A stretch of 64,000 bases of DNA, taken from Epiperipatus broadwayi (taxonomy: Eukaryota > Onychophora > Udeonychophora > Euonychophora > Peripatidae). Below the pieces are notes generated by a model that saw nothing but the letters and a program-made list of their open reading frames with translations, was not told the origin of the DNA and did no database searches. Location of the stretch: NCBI GenBank assembly GCA_028023455.1, contig JAQFVV010000018.1, positions 7,469,274-7,533,273 on the forward strand. Direction: 5' to 3'. A program made the translations under genes and the position numbers. This document shows positions 36,421 to 49,663 of this stretch, piece by piece (positions within the stretch are counted from its first letter, which is position 1; every line of letters starts with the position of its first letter).

Positions 36421-36539
36421 TGAAACAAAATATAGTATAGTTTATGGCTAATCACTTCTAATGCATTTTGATAAATAGTCTTCAGAATATGGTAACATTA
36501 TGTGTCTATATCTTTATGGTTCCAAGTTTTAATACTCTA

Positions 36540-38015
36540 AAAATGTTTCTTGAATCAAATGCTATTTTTAATCAACGAATCCAAAACATAAATAGCAGTT
36601 CATATTTATTGGTCCTTTCCATAGTTTTTCCCAATACTTATATATGCTAATTTATACTAAATTATTTTTAAATCCAGGTCTTGTAATTTCTTGAATCCAA
36701 TTGTTGTAATTATCTTAGTAAAGATTTTGATTTGTTTATAATTTCTAATATCTTCTGTATTATATTACTTAAATATTACTATTTTCATTGCGTTCTACCA
36801 ATCAGCTCATATGTTTTTATTATTTAGACATTTGATTTATAGTTTTTCTAACAATTTTGCCATTTCTCCACCGCTTTTCTTAAGATATCAATAATAATTT
36901 TCCAATTCCTGAAGCTTTTTTCTTCTTCATAGATTTAATTGCATGCCTTCTCTCTTCTTTTAAAATGCATGAATTTAAATAAAATAAAGTTCTATTGATT
37001 ATTTTTTCTTCTTTTTAATAATACATATGTAATTCTTTGTAAAACTTTTTCACCATTTCATGATGTCCTTCTTTTTAATAATTTCAGCTTTTTTTCTTAT
37101 TTTTTTGCTTTATACTTTTGAAACTTTTATTCTCTTCTATAGCTAAAGTTCTTTGACAATTCACAGATATATTCATCTTAATGGATCACTTTTAAACATT
37201 CTCATATATATTTTTTCTTACAGAGAACTGGCAGAGTTAGAGTGACGATCACTTTTAAACATTCTCATATATATTTTTTCTTATATCGTTTTATCTTAGT
37301 TAAAAATTTGTTTCTTTCTTGCAGTTCTTAGTAGAATATCAGTTATTTTCTTATTAATCTCTGTTAAGTTTAAACAATCTTCAAAGTCTGTCATACTTTT
37401 AAACGATGAATACAATGCAGTGTTTCTGAATATTAACAGTATCAACTGTTAATTTTTTAAAAATAGTTTTCATCATTTGAAATACATCTTTTCTGATAGT
37501 CCACATATAATCCATTGCAGTACTCCATTTGAATGCTTCCATGTCCGTTTCTGTTGAACATTTTTCTCACAAAAAAATTATAATATACAGTTTTTCTTTT
37601 CCTGTGAATACTACAAATCTGCCACCATAACTAAATTTATCCACAACAATTTCATAATTTAATCATTAACCAATTTTAGCATTAAAGTCTCTCATGATAG
37701 TTTATAAATGCTGTTTGGTCTGATCAAAAGCCGATTGTACATTCATATAAAATTTAATTACTTTTTCATCACGTGAAAACTTGTAGGAACAAAAACCTGA
37801 ATTATCTGCATTTGGAATTTTCCGTTAAGTTCAAACTTGCAATCCATTTTCTTTGCTATATCATCAATCTCTACAATGCTATTCTTCCACTCTTATTTCA
37901 TAATAAATCATACTATACTTATTCTTTGAGTATTTGTGCTTTTAAAGAAAATACATGTTCACTTTTTGAATCAATTGTCTTTTTATCTTTTATTTCTATC
38001 TTTACAGAGTTCAAC
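36540..38015 (-). pseudogene. LINE relic, RTE-like (endonuclease + RT start), decayed
   Basis: Read on the minus strand across shifting frames. An APE-type endonuclease is seen as 'M-Q-I-I-Q-V' with 'V-P-T-S' near 37780-37820, 'F-Y-M-N-V-Q-S-A' near 37735-37755 and the catalytic-region 'R-D-F-N-A-K-I-G' near 37672-37697 (usually G-D-F-N-A-K-I-G). Further on is 'A-M-D-Y-M-W' in the place of the 'N-E-I-D-Y-I' block. The RT start follows as 'A-I-K-S-M-K-K-K-K-A-S-G-I-G' at about 36900-36945 and a degraded palm region to about 36540. Order and motifs fit an RTE-type LINE. A 40-base direct repeat (37188-37225 and 37249-37287) interrupts it. Confidence 0.7.
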
Positions 38016-38029
38016 AATGGCCCATTTAA

Positions 38030-38414
<385 letters not shown>

Positions 38415-38459
38415 GACAATAAGCCAATTACCCAAGGCATTAATAAGTTTAAATAAAGA

Positions 38460-39399
38460 TGATAGTTTAAGGGTTGATAGTTACTAACTATCTATCTATA
38501 TAAATTAATTCTATAATTCCTAATTCCTAATATATCAATAAATAAATGAATAAAAAAAATACCCATTTTATGTATGATGTCTATTCCAAGAAGCATTTTA
38601 CAGTTAGAATTTTAAAAAAAATCAGTTTCAAGAGTATATTAATAATTTTTATTATTCATTCATTAGACTAGAGATTATCCTATAATCAATAATATTTCTG
38701 TAGTGTAATTTTTCCTACACCATTCTCATGCAAGTTAGGATCTGATTGCTATTTATTTTTAACACTTCAACGAGGGATATGACCATAAACACATGACAAA
38801 AAAAATAATAATGATATGTGTAAAAAAATGTGATCTAGGTCAACTCATATGTGCTGGCTCAGCACAAAATGTGCATCTTGGGAACCATAGATCTTTTTCA
38901 CATGTTTTTGTTCATGTAATTATAATTACATTGCTCCACAAAATATTAAAAGCAGATGGAAATCAATCTTTACCCTGCATGATAATAGTGTAGTGAAAAT
39001 TAGATTACAGAAATATTAGTTTCAAAAGTCAAAAATTTTAATCAAAAATTGTTATTGAGAACTGTAATCTTGCTGTAAAGTGGCTATAGTTTATATTTAT
39101 TTATTTTATTTATTGGAGTATTGAAAATAGTAAATTCCAGTGTTCTACTTTATATTATCATCATGATAATTTTCAATCATTCCCATTTTCACACCATTCC
39201 ATTCTATTGTAGGATGCTAGTCTCTCCAAGTTTAATTCAGTTATATATACCCTCATCTGTATTATCACTATATTTACTATATGGTTCAAGCATGATCTGT
39301 TATTACATGTATCATCAACAAGGTTTCTCCAATTTCAATCTAGTTTCTCTAATTTTTAACATCTCTTCTCCACATCACCCTAACACATTTTCTTATTTC

Positions 39400-39434
<35 letters not shown>

Positions 39435-39536
39435 CGCGTGCGGTGTGTGTGTACATTTAAAAGCCGACAAAATTGGAGATAATTATGTTGGTAAGTAACT
39501 TAAATTAAGGTATCTATAATCGACATGTAAAGATTA
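38460..39536. other. Intronic DNA, nothing recognised
   Basis: No supported gene. A (TA)n(TG)n tract lies at 39402-39452 inside a chance frame (39121-39498). Confidence 0.45.
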
Positions 39537-39620
39537 CTGTTGTGCAGACTTAATGCAATCACCTTCTAGACCTATGAAGTAGGTTTGAATCTATGCCAAG
39601 TGATATTCATTTAAAAATTC
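39537..39620 (+). mobile_element. tRNA-like (SINE head) relic
   Basis: A B box-like AGGTTTGAATCTATGCC is preceded at tRNA-like spacing by GTTGTGCAGACTTAATGCAATC. The acceptor stem does not close, so it is a relic and not a tRNA gene. Confidence 0.4.
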
Positions 39621-42600
39621 TTAAAAATTTTTTTCTGGTTGCTGGATTATAACAACCCAATTAGCCATCTAACTTTGCTTCACAATTCTTAAATTATTTT
39701 GGCATTCTTAGTTAACTTATTTTTTCATATTCCACTAATATCTATATAAGAGAAGTAGAATGCATACATTAAATGTCTTAGCATTAAATTTAGTTATTCT
39801 ATAGAGTGGATAAGTGAATGTATATTTTCTTTTCAAAAGTAATGCCCAAGATAACAATGCAATAATCGCAAAAACTCTAAGCTTGCTTGGAAATTCTCAG
39901 CTATTTAAAAAAAATTATCAAAGTTTACCAGCATTCAAATCCCAGTTCATGTGGGCAAATGGATGTTCTAAGCATTATACAATGAATACCCTTTATCTGT
40001 GTCTTAAATGTACAATGTTACTTAAATTATGATAATATAACTAATTATGACAAAATGCTACCATGAGTAAAGCAGAATATCAAGTCAAAATGATAGAACT
40101 AAGTCATGATCTATGGAGTTTTACCAAACTAAGCAGGGCAAACAAAGTGATTAAATGCTATCATTTAAATCTATTTTTATACTTAATTTATGCATAAATA
40201 TAGAAATAGGTATATTTAAGTTTATCATTTTTAATAAATAGCCAATTTTATAAAGGTAATTACCGACATATTTGATCTACAACATTTATAATATTTAATA
40301 TATATATATAAACAACTTAAATGAAATGAATTCCTATTAAAATGATAATATCTGATTTTTTTAAATATTGACTTTGGATATGTGCCAGTGAGACGTGTTT
40401 TTAACAGAAAGTCCAGATAAATACGCCGCTTTGAATTTCAGTAATAAATGATCCATCATTTGTAACGGCAGTGCGAAAATATTTCATTATTTATTGTCAA
40501 ACTCTACGATTGATATTTATGAAGAAAAATTGCTCAATAATTAATGAAAATGCAAAGTTGATAATTTTGTCACGAGATGGCTGCACTGTTTAATATGAGT
40601 GACTCTTTTTAAAAAATAAAATGTATGGATTATTTCAGACAACTTTTTATTTTGGTTATATGGCATTATTCAGCTTAGCATTAGGCATCATGTGTGGTAA
40701 TTTTTTTTTTCTAAGTTGATGAAATATATAAATATATTTATGTTTTATGACTGTAGTTTATCCTTCATAATCATATGAAAGTTTGAACAAACACAATATA
40801 TTCAATTTTTCAGCAATATAGTGAAACATAATCCTATATAGTCATGTTTCTAAGGAGTAACCTTGGACATTAGTCTAACTTAATTTTCTCATCTATCTAA
40901 TATTAGATCTAAAATAATTGCTAGAAAAGAATCTCTTTGGAAACTTGAATTGGCATTAAAAACTTTATAATTTTCTTGGATAAATAATACTGGATTCCTA
41001 ATTGGAGAAAAAAATGTCTATACTAAATTTCTGGATATTCACTTAAATATTACCATGGGAAATAAATTGCTCGCTCATGCAAGTATACTCCCTTCCATCG
41101 ACTTCTTTTTTTTTTTTACATTTCCCTCTAAAAAGAAAGCGCATCACATAAAATGTATAAAAAGCTGTTGAATAAATCTACTTGCCACTAACTCAAGATA
41201 TTTTTTCTTTGAGACTACTTTCAAACCAATATCCATCTTATGGTTATTCAACCAATATTTTTTTCAACAACTAAAGGATTATGGTGTAAAAAAAATGGTT
41301 TAATATATAGAATCTAAACAACTATCTTTTTTCAAATCAAAAATAAAAACAGCTGAATTTACTTTTCCTCGATGTTTTGGGTCTCATCAATAGATTCATA
41401 ATAATCTCATGGTCTACTATATAAATATAATTTAACAGGCACTGATCTCTGTAGACATAGACAAACATGAACCTATGATCACAGTTAAAAATCTATGGCT
41501 ACAGTAGCAGGATTGAAAGACTTAGTACAGACATTGGTGAATCTATTTTGGGTAGAAATCATAAATTCCTTTATAATATTTTCTCAAGCTATCTTGAAAA
41601 AAAATATCCATATATTAAATAATTAAATGTGAAAAGTAAAATATTTAATTAATATATTAACATCATCTTAACATTCAAAACAAAAACAGAGATCTCAAAC
41701 AATAAATATATTTGTTTTGTTTTTAAATAATATACAACTTTTGTTAAATGTAATTAAAAATAATCTATATACAATTGTATCATTGATTCATACATGGAGA
41801 AAATATCAAGAACATTAAATATGACCATAATGCACTTTCATGTACCTTTCAAAAAGATACTGTGCCCTTATTGACGTTTCTCTGTGTATGATGCAATGAT
41901 AAAATTCCATTTATAGATTATTATATTTTGTTTATGGAGTTTTCATATTTTAATTTAACGTGTATTATTGTTCTATGCTTGTAATTTTTGATGTATTTTC
42001 TAATAAATTTATCTAAAAGTTGATTGATATTCTATTTTTATATTAGATAAATGTCAACATTGATGATTATATAAATAGTATTTTTTTTAAAATATCCTGT
42101 CTTCTGTTTGAAGCCTTTTCAATTACTAACTTATTGTTGTAGAAAATTTTTTATATAAGTTGTTTTTTTAATGACTATTTCCAGTAAATAAGTGTTATAA
42201 TATTTCTAGAATAGACAAGTTCATTGCGGTTATTTGTCATTTAGATTAAATATTGGCTAATTAATAAAGAATCCATTTATTTGATTTTTAGTTTCAACAT
42301 TATTCTGTATTTCGCATTTATAGTTATTTGGAATAATTATATTTTTTCCTCAGGGAAGAAGTTCTTACGTCCAAAGTAGATTGATTTTATGAGGTAGTTT
42401 CTATATTTGTTAAATTTAATGCTAACTGCTATTTTTATTTTTATCTTGATTATTTTTGTTAGGTTTTCATGTGGCATATCTATGATTGTTGATAAAACAT
42501 CGGAATATTTATTTTTTATTTTACCTTGTAACTTTCTCAAATTTTCTTTTAAAAACATTCTGAATCCAACATTTTTTATACCACTGTTTCATGTGATCCA

Positions 42601-42700
42601 AGTACCAATAAAGTATATATATATATATATTGTAATGTCGTCCGGTTATTTCTTAATTCCTTTTTATAATAGTAAGGGAAGTAGTTTATTGTTTAAGGCT
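39621..42700. other. Intronic DNA, nothing recognised
   Basis: The stretch 40380-40570 is less AT-rich than the rest but showed no motif. The frame pair 42337-42558 / 42407-42715 overlaps on opposite strands without motifs. Confidence 0.4.
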
Positions 42701-42754
42701 CAACGAGATCTTTAGGAACAAGAGAATATACATGTAAGTGGAAAAATATGGGTG

Positions 42755-43440
42755 ATTAGTCTGTAAATTATGTAAGGAAGAAATAGAAAATATTAGGCAT
42801 TTGTTAATAGAATGTAAATGCTTAAAAACAGAAAGGGCACATATAATGAAGTTATGAAAGAATAAATATGAAAAAAGTGATTATACAGAAAGTGGATTAT
42901 TGGTTTTTATGCTGGGTTTGGTAAAAGATAACAGGAATTTAGATATAAAGGCCATAGAGTTGACAAAGATTACATTGTGGAAATGGGATAGAACAGAATA
43001 TGGGAAAACTTAGACTGGGGAATGGAAAATAAAGTGGCTAACAGGTTTCTCTTGGCATAATTGTTGAGAGATTCTTGACTCCATTTAAGGAGAAGCTATA
43101 GTACATCACATCACATTTAGTCTGCAAGTTGTGTAAGGAAGGCATAAAAAATACTAGGCTCTATCTTTTCAATGTAAATGCTTGAAAGCAGAAAGGGTAC
43201 AAATAATGAAGTTATGGAAGAATAAATATGAACCAAGTGATTATACAGAAAGTGGGTTATTGGTTTTTATGCTTGGTTTGGGAAAAGATAAGGGATTTAG
43301 ATATGAAGGCCATGGAGTTGACAAAGGATGGGGAATGGAAAGGGAAGGTAAAGTGGCTAACAGGTTTTTCTGAGCATAGTGACTGAGAGATTCCTGACTC
43401 CATATAAGGAGAAGTCACAGTGCATCACATCACATCACAT
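42755..43440 (+). pseudogene. Two tandem 3' ends of a LINE (C-terminal zinc knuckle and tail)
   Basis: Copy 1 (about 42755-43117) reads 'C-K-L-C-K-E-E-I' then 'R-H-L-L-I-E-C', a C-x2-C-x8-H-x4-C zinc knuckle typical of the C-terminus of non-LTR retrotransposon polyproteins, with 'L-W-K-W-D' further on. It has stops. Copy 2 (43118-43440) is about 80-85% similar, with the knuckle shifted out of frame; its clearest frame is 43182-43373. Both end in short CATCA-type tandem tails (CATCACATCACATT), as many LINEs do. Upstream parts are missing, so both are 5'-truncated. Confidence 0.72.
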
Positions 43441-43869
43441 TAGCATTCTTATAGTTAATTGCAATAAAACAACAACCATTTATTTATGTTTTCTTCTAAA
43501 TAAAATCATACAAAAATATAAGATAATAAATGCATGACATCAATATTTATTGCTAATGATAATGTTTGGTTTTAGAAAGAACTTTATTCAAGGAAAAATA
43601 TATCTACAGATATTTCAGTTTAAAGGAGGAAAAAATTATATATATACAGGTATTTCAGTTTTTAAAAAAAAATTAATACAAAACTAATCAAAGAATACCA
43701 CAATAAGTATTTTCAATAGCATTCAATGAATTAAACTATTATTAAAAGCATTTACAATGAATTAGGAAACAGAAAATGCATCTCACTAGAGGCTAGAGCA
43801 CTGATGGACAAGTAACTAAGTGTCTACAAGAATGTCTGGTGGGGTGAGCTTTTATCTCTTTGTTTTATT
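43441..43869. other. Spacer between opposed LINE relics
   Basis: AT-rich; may hold the 3' untranslated part of the minus-strand LINE. Nothing else seen. Confidence 0.4.
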
Positions 43870-45580
43870 TCTCTAATTTGCTTTTAAATGTGTTAAAATT
43901 TATTGCATTACTATTGTAAAAATAAGTGCACCTAGTGCACCATAATGCATATGGTACAAATGTTGTATTTCTTATTTCTGCAAAGCAGGCATTTGGAAAA
44001 GTCTCTGTAATCGAACTTATAGTGGCATTCTTTTCCTGATAAATTTTTGTAATGTATGATCAAGTATATTGTAGGCTACTACACTCAAAGAATATATGTT
44101 TTTGGTTCTTTTCTGATCTGTGACACAACTCTCACATAGTGTCAATGTTAAATATGTTTCTCATATCTCATGAAATATAATGTTGGTAATGACCACATAT
44201 TCACTTTAAGTAGAAAATCAAAAATTTTGTGCTCGAGGTTCCAATACTTAAATCTACTTATTAGCTGTTTATTATTAATACCTAGTATTGATAAGTCTAA
44301 ATTATAATCTGAATTTTTGTGTAGGCGTTAATATGTATTCTAGTAGCATTATTTGTCTTGTGGGAAAGTTATATTAAGAGTTAGATATTGATTAAATAGG
44401 TTCTATGATTGTAAGCAAATATTGTATGTATGAAGGAGGTTTGTCTGTATGTGTCATTTTAAGAGTGACTTCAAAATATGGGTATATTCTTGTCACAGAT
44501 GCTGAAAGATTAATAGTTTTTTGTATTGTAAATTCATGAGTAGAATGTAGTCCTAATCCATTTAAATTGCTATGATATGATGACCACTATTTTTTTTTCC
44601 TTAAACGTTTTCTACACAATATCCTTGATGTAAAGGATTTTGTAAAGACTATAATCCATGTGTAATAAGAATTTTTGTAGTAATCAGCATATTTATAAAT
44701 GATACTTTCGAATATAGAGAAAGATATGTTTTTGAGAGTGAGGATATGGTCTATTCTGTTGCTTGAATTAGTTTGTTTTATATTTACCTTCACATAGCCA
44801 CTAACTCAAGTGAAAGGAGAATCCTAAATAGGTTATAGGTTTACCTTGAAATACATTTGTATGTATTTTGCCTGTATATATTATATACCATGTACATATT
44901 TTATCAATGTTGAATTCTAGTTTATAGATGCAAGTATATTCATTTAATATATCAATTAATGTTTGTATTTGTTTTCAGTTGTTAGAAAAACTGTTATATC
45001 AACATGTAGGCTATGCATGCAACATTATGACCGAGGGTAGGTGTATAGCTCTCTGGGAGCCGTTTTTCAATGTTATTAAGTAGTGGATTTATGTACATGG
45101 TGAATAGTTATGCACTAAGTGAAGACCTTGGTGGGATTGATTTGTGTGGATTAAAGAGAGAGAGACATTTTCCCATTTAGACTTATGTATATTTCTCTAT
45201 TTATTAGCTAGTTTGTGAGAAAATATAATATTGATTTTGGTATTGTTGTTTTTTCTAATGTTTTTATGAGTGCACCAATTGGTACGAAATCAAACGCAGT
45301 CCTTATATCCAGTTGTACTGTGATCAGGCTGTCTTTTTTTGCATTTCGCATCAATGACAGTTTTGAATACAAAAGCTGCTTGACTGTTGATGAGCCTTTT
45401 TTTTTTTTTTAGCAATTTGTGCTGCGGTAACAAAGGTATAAGGTGTGGTTCAATTTTGTTTTTTATTATTGTTTCGAGTAATTTAATACCCAATGGGCCC
45501 ATAAATATTGTCTTTATGTTTTTCACTGTAAAGAGCGAAGTTTGTTTCTTCATAAATGGAACGATTATATTCTGAATATA
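43870..45580 (-). pseudogene. LINE relic (reverse transcriptase + zinc knuckle), decayed
   Basis: On the minus strand, in shifting frames, the RT is recognised in order. First 'G-I-K-L-L-E-T-I-I-K-N-K-I-E' and a Q-H-K block (about 45400-45500). Then motif A 'V-Q-L-D-I-R-T-A-F-D-F-V-P' with 'N-R-E-I-Y-I-S-L-N-G-K' (about 45190-45320). Then the B-motif remnant 'P-R-S-S-L-S' with 'L-F-T-M-Y-I-N-P-L-L' (about 45060-45150) and 'A-C-I-A-Y-M' where A-Y-A-D-D is expected (the two aspartates are lost). A 'T-Y-L-G' block follows near 44835. The C-terminal knuckle 'C-E-S-C ... F-F-E-C' lies near 44080-44140. Loss of the catalytic aspartates and many stops show a dead copy. Confidence 0.75.
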
Positions 45581-46560
45581 TCGATGATGTTTATATTAGT
45601 ATTTGTTATTTATTTCCTACAGAAGGAAGATTAAACTTTCTGATTGGATAATATTTATCACTATTAAGATTGTTTTATTAAATTTGTGTTAAAATCATAT
45701 ACAGCAATTACAAATTATTATCACATTTTTATTAATGTTAATTGAGAATATGTTTGAAATTTAAAACGTATATATATCATTTAGTTACATATTTACTATC
45801 TAAATTCTGAATAAAATAAACTGAATTGTTCTGTCTCTGGGAAATTCATTAAAAAATCGAAGGCTGGAAGCGACAGAACTAGATCGAAATCCATGGAATA
45901 TGAGAACTAAATTCCATCACTCCATTACTGAATCAAATAATACAGGACATTCTATATGATATATCAAACAAACAAGAAATGTTGTTTAAGTTAGAAAATA
46001 ATGAAAGATTGACTTTAGAGTAGGAATTGAAGAATACTGTAGATACTTCCCCGTGTTCTTCATAGATACAAACAATTAATATATTTGAAAACTTCTGTTC
46101 AAATTATCATACTTCAGACATTTCAAAAATATTTATGAAAGCCTTGTATATCTAATAAAATGTTATTATTGTTTGTATGAGATATTTTGTATGGAATTTT
46201 GGAAGTCTAAATAACCAGAAATTGTCCTAGATAATTCTGAATTTCATAGTCTCAGATCTCAGTACAATAAAAGTTCTGGAAAATATTTGTATTTAATATA
46301 GTCTAATTGCACTGACTGAAATATATGACTAGTAAGCTACACATTGTAGAGATAACTTTGATACTATTTTGCTAAGTTAAAGACAGATTTTGAGCCTACC
46401 TGAAGAGCACATTTATTTGATTTAATTATTTTTTATATACTGCCGATTTAAAATGTTGAAAATTGCATAAATATATATCTATCTACTCTTTAATATAAAG
46501 TAAACCGCTAACATTGAGAAATAATCCTCCTTCTGGAAGTTGCTATTGTTTTCCCCCATT
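45581..46560. other. Intronic DNA, nothing recognised
   Basis: No supported feature. Confidence 0.4.
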
Positions 46561-46569
46561 AAACATGAT

Positions 46570-46900
46570 ATATTCTATAATATAATATAATAAGCATCTA
46601 ATAGCTCTAAACAAGCTTTCCCTATAAATGCGGCAAGAGATAGCATTTAAAATCTCTATGTAGAACTAATATCTCTATCTCCAAACGAGTTTCAAGCTAA
46701 TGGCTCTTGTCAGTGAGGTGCTAGAATATTCAGACACTAGATTTTAAAATACCAACTTAAGACCAGCATTTATCTTCTACTTAACTATTAAGTAGAAAAT
46801 TTGAATTTTTCAGACACCTGTATGTCTTCATATGCAGATATCTAACTTAAATAGTTATATGGGTCTGAATAATTTTCAGCTACACTATATATTAATAGCC
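46570..46900 (-). repeat. Hammerhead-related repeat, single copy
   Basis: Shares AAGCTTT(C)C...GCATTTAAAAT, the hammerhead segment and CAGACACTAGATTT with the copies at 34.6 and 47 kb. On the minus strand the hammerhead (46678-46717) has CTGACAA, so the catalytic G8 is A. Helix II GAGC / GCTT, GAAAC and GTT|TGGAGA remain. Confidence 0.65.
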
Positions 46901-46962
46901 TTAACAATATAACATCACCAAAGCCTTTAATGCAAAACTATAATAATAATAAAAAACAAATC

Positions 46963-47310
46963 ATATACCATATAACTTAACAAGCTTGTATTACAAATCT
47001 AATATAATGAACATGCCAATAACTCTAATCAAGCTTTTCTGATAAATGTTGGAAGAGAAAGCGTTTAAAATATTTATATAGAACTATCCCTATCCCCAAA
47101 CTGATTTCAAACTAAGGGCTCTATTTCCTATCCTTTCACTGATGAGAGTGAGCATTAGTTCGAAACTGGTTTGGGGATAGGGATACTTCTAAATAAAGAG
47201 TTAAATGCTTTCTCTTGTGGCATTTAGTGGAAAAGCTTGTTTAGAGATATTAGCATGCTCATTTTATTAGATTTATAATACAAGCTTATTAAGTTGTCAT
47301 GTGGTATATA
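46963..47310. repeat. Foldback of hammerhead-bearing repeats
   Basis: Arms 46963-47122 and 47148-47310 are diverged reverse complements. Both contain CCCTATCCCCAAAC (or its complement), an AAGC(A/T)TTTAA block and AAGCTTGT, and end in the ATACCA(C/T)ATGACAACTT type outer terminus. The hammerhead of the left arm is destroyed; that of the right arm is largely preserved. Confidence 0.82.
47134..47177 (+). ncRNA. Hammerhead ribozyme motif, near-intact
   Basis: CTGATGA at 47139-47145, GAGC / GTTC helix II with an extra GAGT inserted between core and helix, GAAAC at 47162-47166, GTT before the expected cleavage site (47171/47172), then TGGGG pairing with CTTTCA-side bases (three G-U pairs). The insertion at the core-helix II junction may weaken or abolish activity. 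Confidence 0.6.
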
Positions 47311-47843
47311 ACTTGAATTTTTTAATATTCTATAATATTAATTTTAAAACTACTGAATAAAATAATTCTAAAGTAGGATTCTTGATTTTTAAATTATTAT
47401 GTTTAAAAATTCTTTAAAATTTCTAATACTGTTTTAAAAATTGTAGATGCTAAAATAAATGATATTAACAGCTGTCAAAAATAATATGCTACCATTGATA
47501 ATAAGATTATTACCTAAATATTGTTGTTTGTTTGTAGGACTCTATGACTTAATTTCTTTCATTTTCTCTTAGTCAAAAAACTTAATATATATTATGAGTA
47601 TTCTTCTATTATAATGATTATTTTAATTAATCATCAAAAATTTTACAATGATTCATTAAAGTAGCGATAATAGAATATCAGCCAGTCTTTTTTTAAATTA
47701 GTAATAATTTACTTTCATTTGAAAAAGTGAATAAATTCATTACATATAATAGATAGTAAAGTTTGATCTGTGAGGTATATTAATTTAGAAGATATGATTT
47801 GCTAATAGAATAAATATATAAATCATTTAAATATACTGTTGTT
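47311..47843. other. Intronic DNA, nothing recognised
   Basis: No supported feature. Confidence 0.4.
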
Positions 47844-47950
47844 GTTTTTTTGATATGTCATAGCATCGGCCGGGAGGCGAATCCGCAACAACCGTCTGCA
47901 ACCAACTGCTTGCTTGCAGGGTGGCTGAGCTGACTTCTCGACCAACAAAG
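47844..47950 (-). mobile_element. tRNA-derived SINE, family 2
   Basis: Reverse-oriented copy of the SINE at 17.67 kb. They share GCAAGCA(A/G)(G/C)TAGTTGGTTGCAGACGG-type central sequence and the 3' end GATGCTATGACATAT. The T run at 47844-47851 is its A tail. A box-like TGGTCGAGAAGTC; B box-like GGTTGTTGCGGATTCG. No clear target duplication found. Confidence 0.82.
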
Positions 47951-48040
47951 CTTGTTTTTCTTCAACAATTTATAAAATCTTTGAGTATAATGTTTGAATA
48001 TGCAAGAAAAAGTATAGAATAAAGGGTTTATACAATGCTT

Positions 48041-48540
48041 AAATGGCGCCCTGTAGTGTAGATTACGTTAAGTCTAATATCTCCAGATCATTATAATTGG
48101 TCTCCCAACTGGGGCCAATGTTTAATAAACCACGTATACCCTGAACAAATTTTTCAAAATGAAATATTTTTATCTGTTTACATAAGTCGTATACTTTAAA
48201 TCATATAAAAGCACTGCCAGAAAGAAATTGCACATATATTAAACACGAGAAAGTATAAATAATTTTAAATTGTATTTTGTTAAAAAGAAAGTCAAAAGGT
48301 TGCAATTAATATGTTTTTTTTGTTAATATATATTATGCTTTAACGTGTATAGGCATGCACAGCCGTGTAAGTTTTTTGATCAAAATGTGGTGCCTTACGA
48401 TGAGTATCTTTGGGAATTACATCAGTGTAACCCTATGTATGCATTTCAATCAGTCATAAATAAGTTGGTGGTATTTATAATTGTGCTGCAAATATACACG
48501 TTTAAACCCATTATTCCTTAAAACATATTTATCTCAATGC
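48041..48540 (+). repeat. Dispersed repeat, copy 1
   Basis: TGGCGCCCTGTAGTGTAGAT followed by GTCTAATATCTCCAGATCATTATAAT matches 50950-51003 almost exactly. A second block, GATCAAAATGTGG...CCTTACGATGAGTATC near 48380, resembles 50340-50390. Element type unknown. Confidence 0.6.
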
Positions 48541-49330
48541 AACCTTCTTAAATAAATAATTTATATAAGTTGCTTGTCGTGCCGTTTTGTTAGAAATGAA
48601 ATATAGAGAAAATAGAATTCTTGAGGGGAGGAGGTGTAAACATAGATGGTTCTTAGGAAAGCAATGCTCAACATTTTTTTGTATATAGTCTTTTTGTAAA
48701 ATTACTAACAGGATGTTTTTGTAAATGACTTCTTTAATTGTGTACCGTAATTACTAACCCTAAGTAAAATATTTTTTTTGTTTATTTTTTTTTAAGCAAG
48801 TTTACTGATATGTAATGGGCACATACGTATGTTACATTGTTTTTTATTATTAAACATGAAAAAAATAAAAGTTCGCAAATAAAACTTTTTTTTTTTTTAA
48901 AAAATTGAAAATTAAAATTCTATACTAAACTCATATATATATATATAATCGCACAGATAAAAAAAAATTATTAAATAAAACTTTATTAAAAATAGAAAAA
49001 CTAAATCTTTCAACAAAAAGATTTAGAGATAAAAATATATCTTTAAGTTTGGAAAACAAATTAATTGGTATTATTGAAAAATGGAAATGATTGTTTTAAT
49101 TAGTTAAATATAAACTAGCCCTTGGGCATTTAAAATGTATAAGCAAAGGTCAGATAGGAGAGAAAAACAATGGAATCGGACCTCAGTGAAAGGACCATCA
49201 CATTGATGATGTAATGTAAATTGAATCCTTAAAATTAATATAAAAGGAAAAGTTTGGAAATTATTAGTTTTATTACAAGATGACAGATATGTGTTAAGTT
49301 GGAGAGGGTTGGAAGAGAAGGAATTGAAAG

Positions 49331-49663
49331 ATGCACTTTCAATTTCTTCAGTTGTTTAAAAAAAATGAAACATCGTTTTCCAATATTGCAGACCACGGGA
49401 CATCAAGGCCTGGAAGAATACCATCAACCATAAAGGACCAACAGTTAACTGCACACCGATCTCCTTATGACTTTGTAGGAATTAACACCTTCCATTACAA
49501 AAAATCAGAGACAACGGACATTTTTCAAAACAGTAAGAAATATATAATTAATGAACATTTGAAAACATTAAGAACTTTGAAATATAAACTTTCCCTGTAT
49601 TTAAAAAAAAAAAAAAATAGAAATAGATTCCTATCTGACCAAACTAAATTATTTATTAATTAG
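49331..49663 (+). CDS. Unrecognised 110-codon frame
   Basis: The frame has a balanced first half and a lysine-rich end. I see no known domain, signal peptide or membrane segment, and no convincing splice signal. It lies between the two copies of the 48.0/51.0-kb dispersed repeat, so it could be a remnant of a transposable element reading frame, or chance. Composition over 49390-49510 is less AT-rich than its surroundings, the only positive hint of coding history. Confidence 0.2.
   Translation: MHFQFLQLFKKNETSFSNIADHGTSRPGRIPSTIKDQQLTAHRSPYDFVGINTFHYKKSETTDIFQNSKKYIINEHLKTLRTLKYKLSLYLKKKKNRNRFLSDQTKLFIN

Noticed and set aside
39121-39498. 125-codon frame
   Set aside because: Extended by a (TA)n(TG)n microsatellite; no domain or splice signal.
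45215-45575. Plus-strand frames of 62-65 codons
   Set aside because: Antisense shadows of the minus-strand LINE reverse transcriptase relic.
48041-48060. TGGCGCCC as a retroviral-type primer binding site
   Set aside because: Only eight bases agree with the lysine tRNA-type site, the continuation differs, and no LTR or gag/pol motif was seen next to it.
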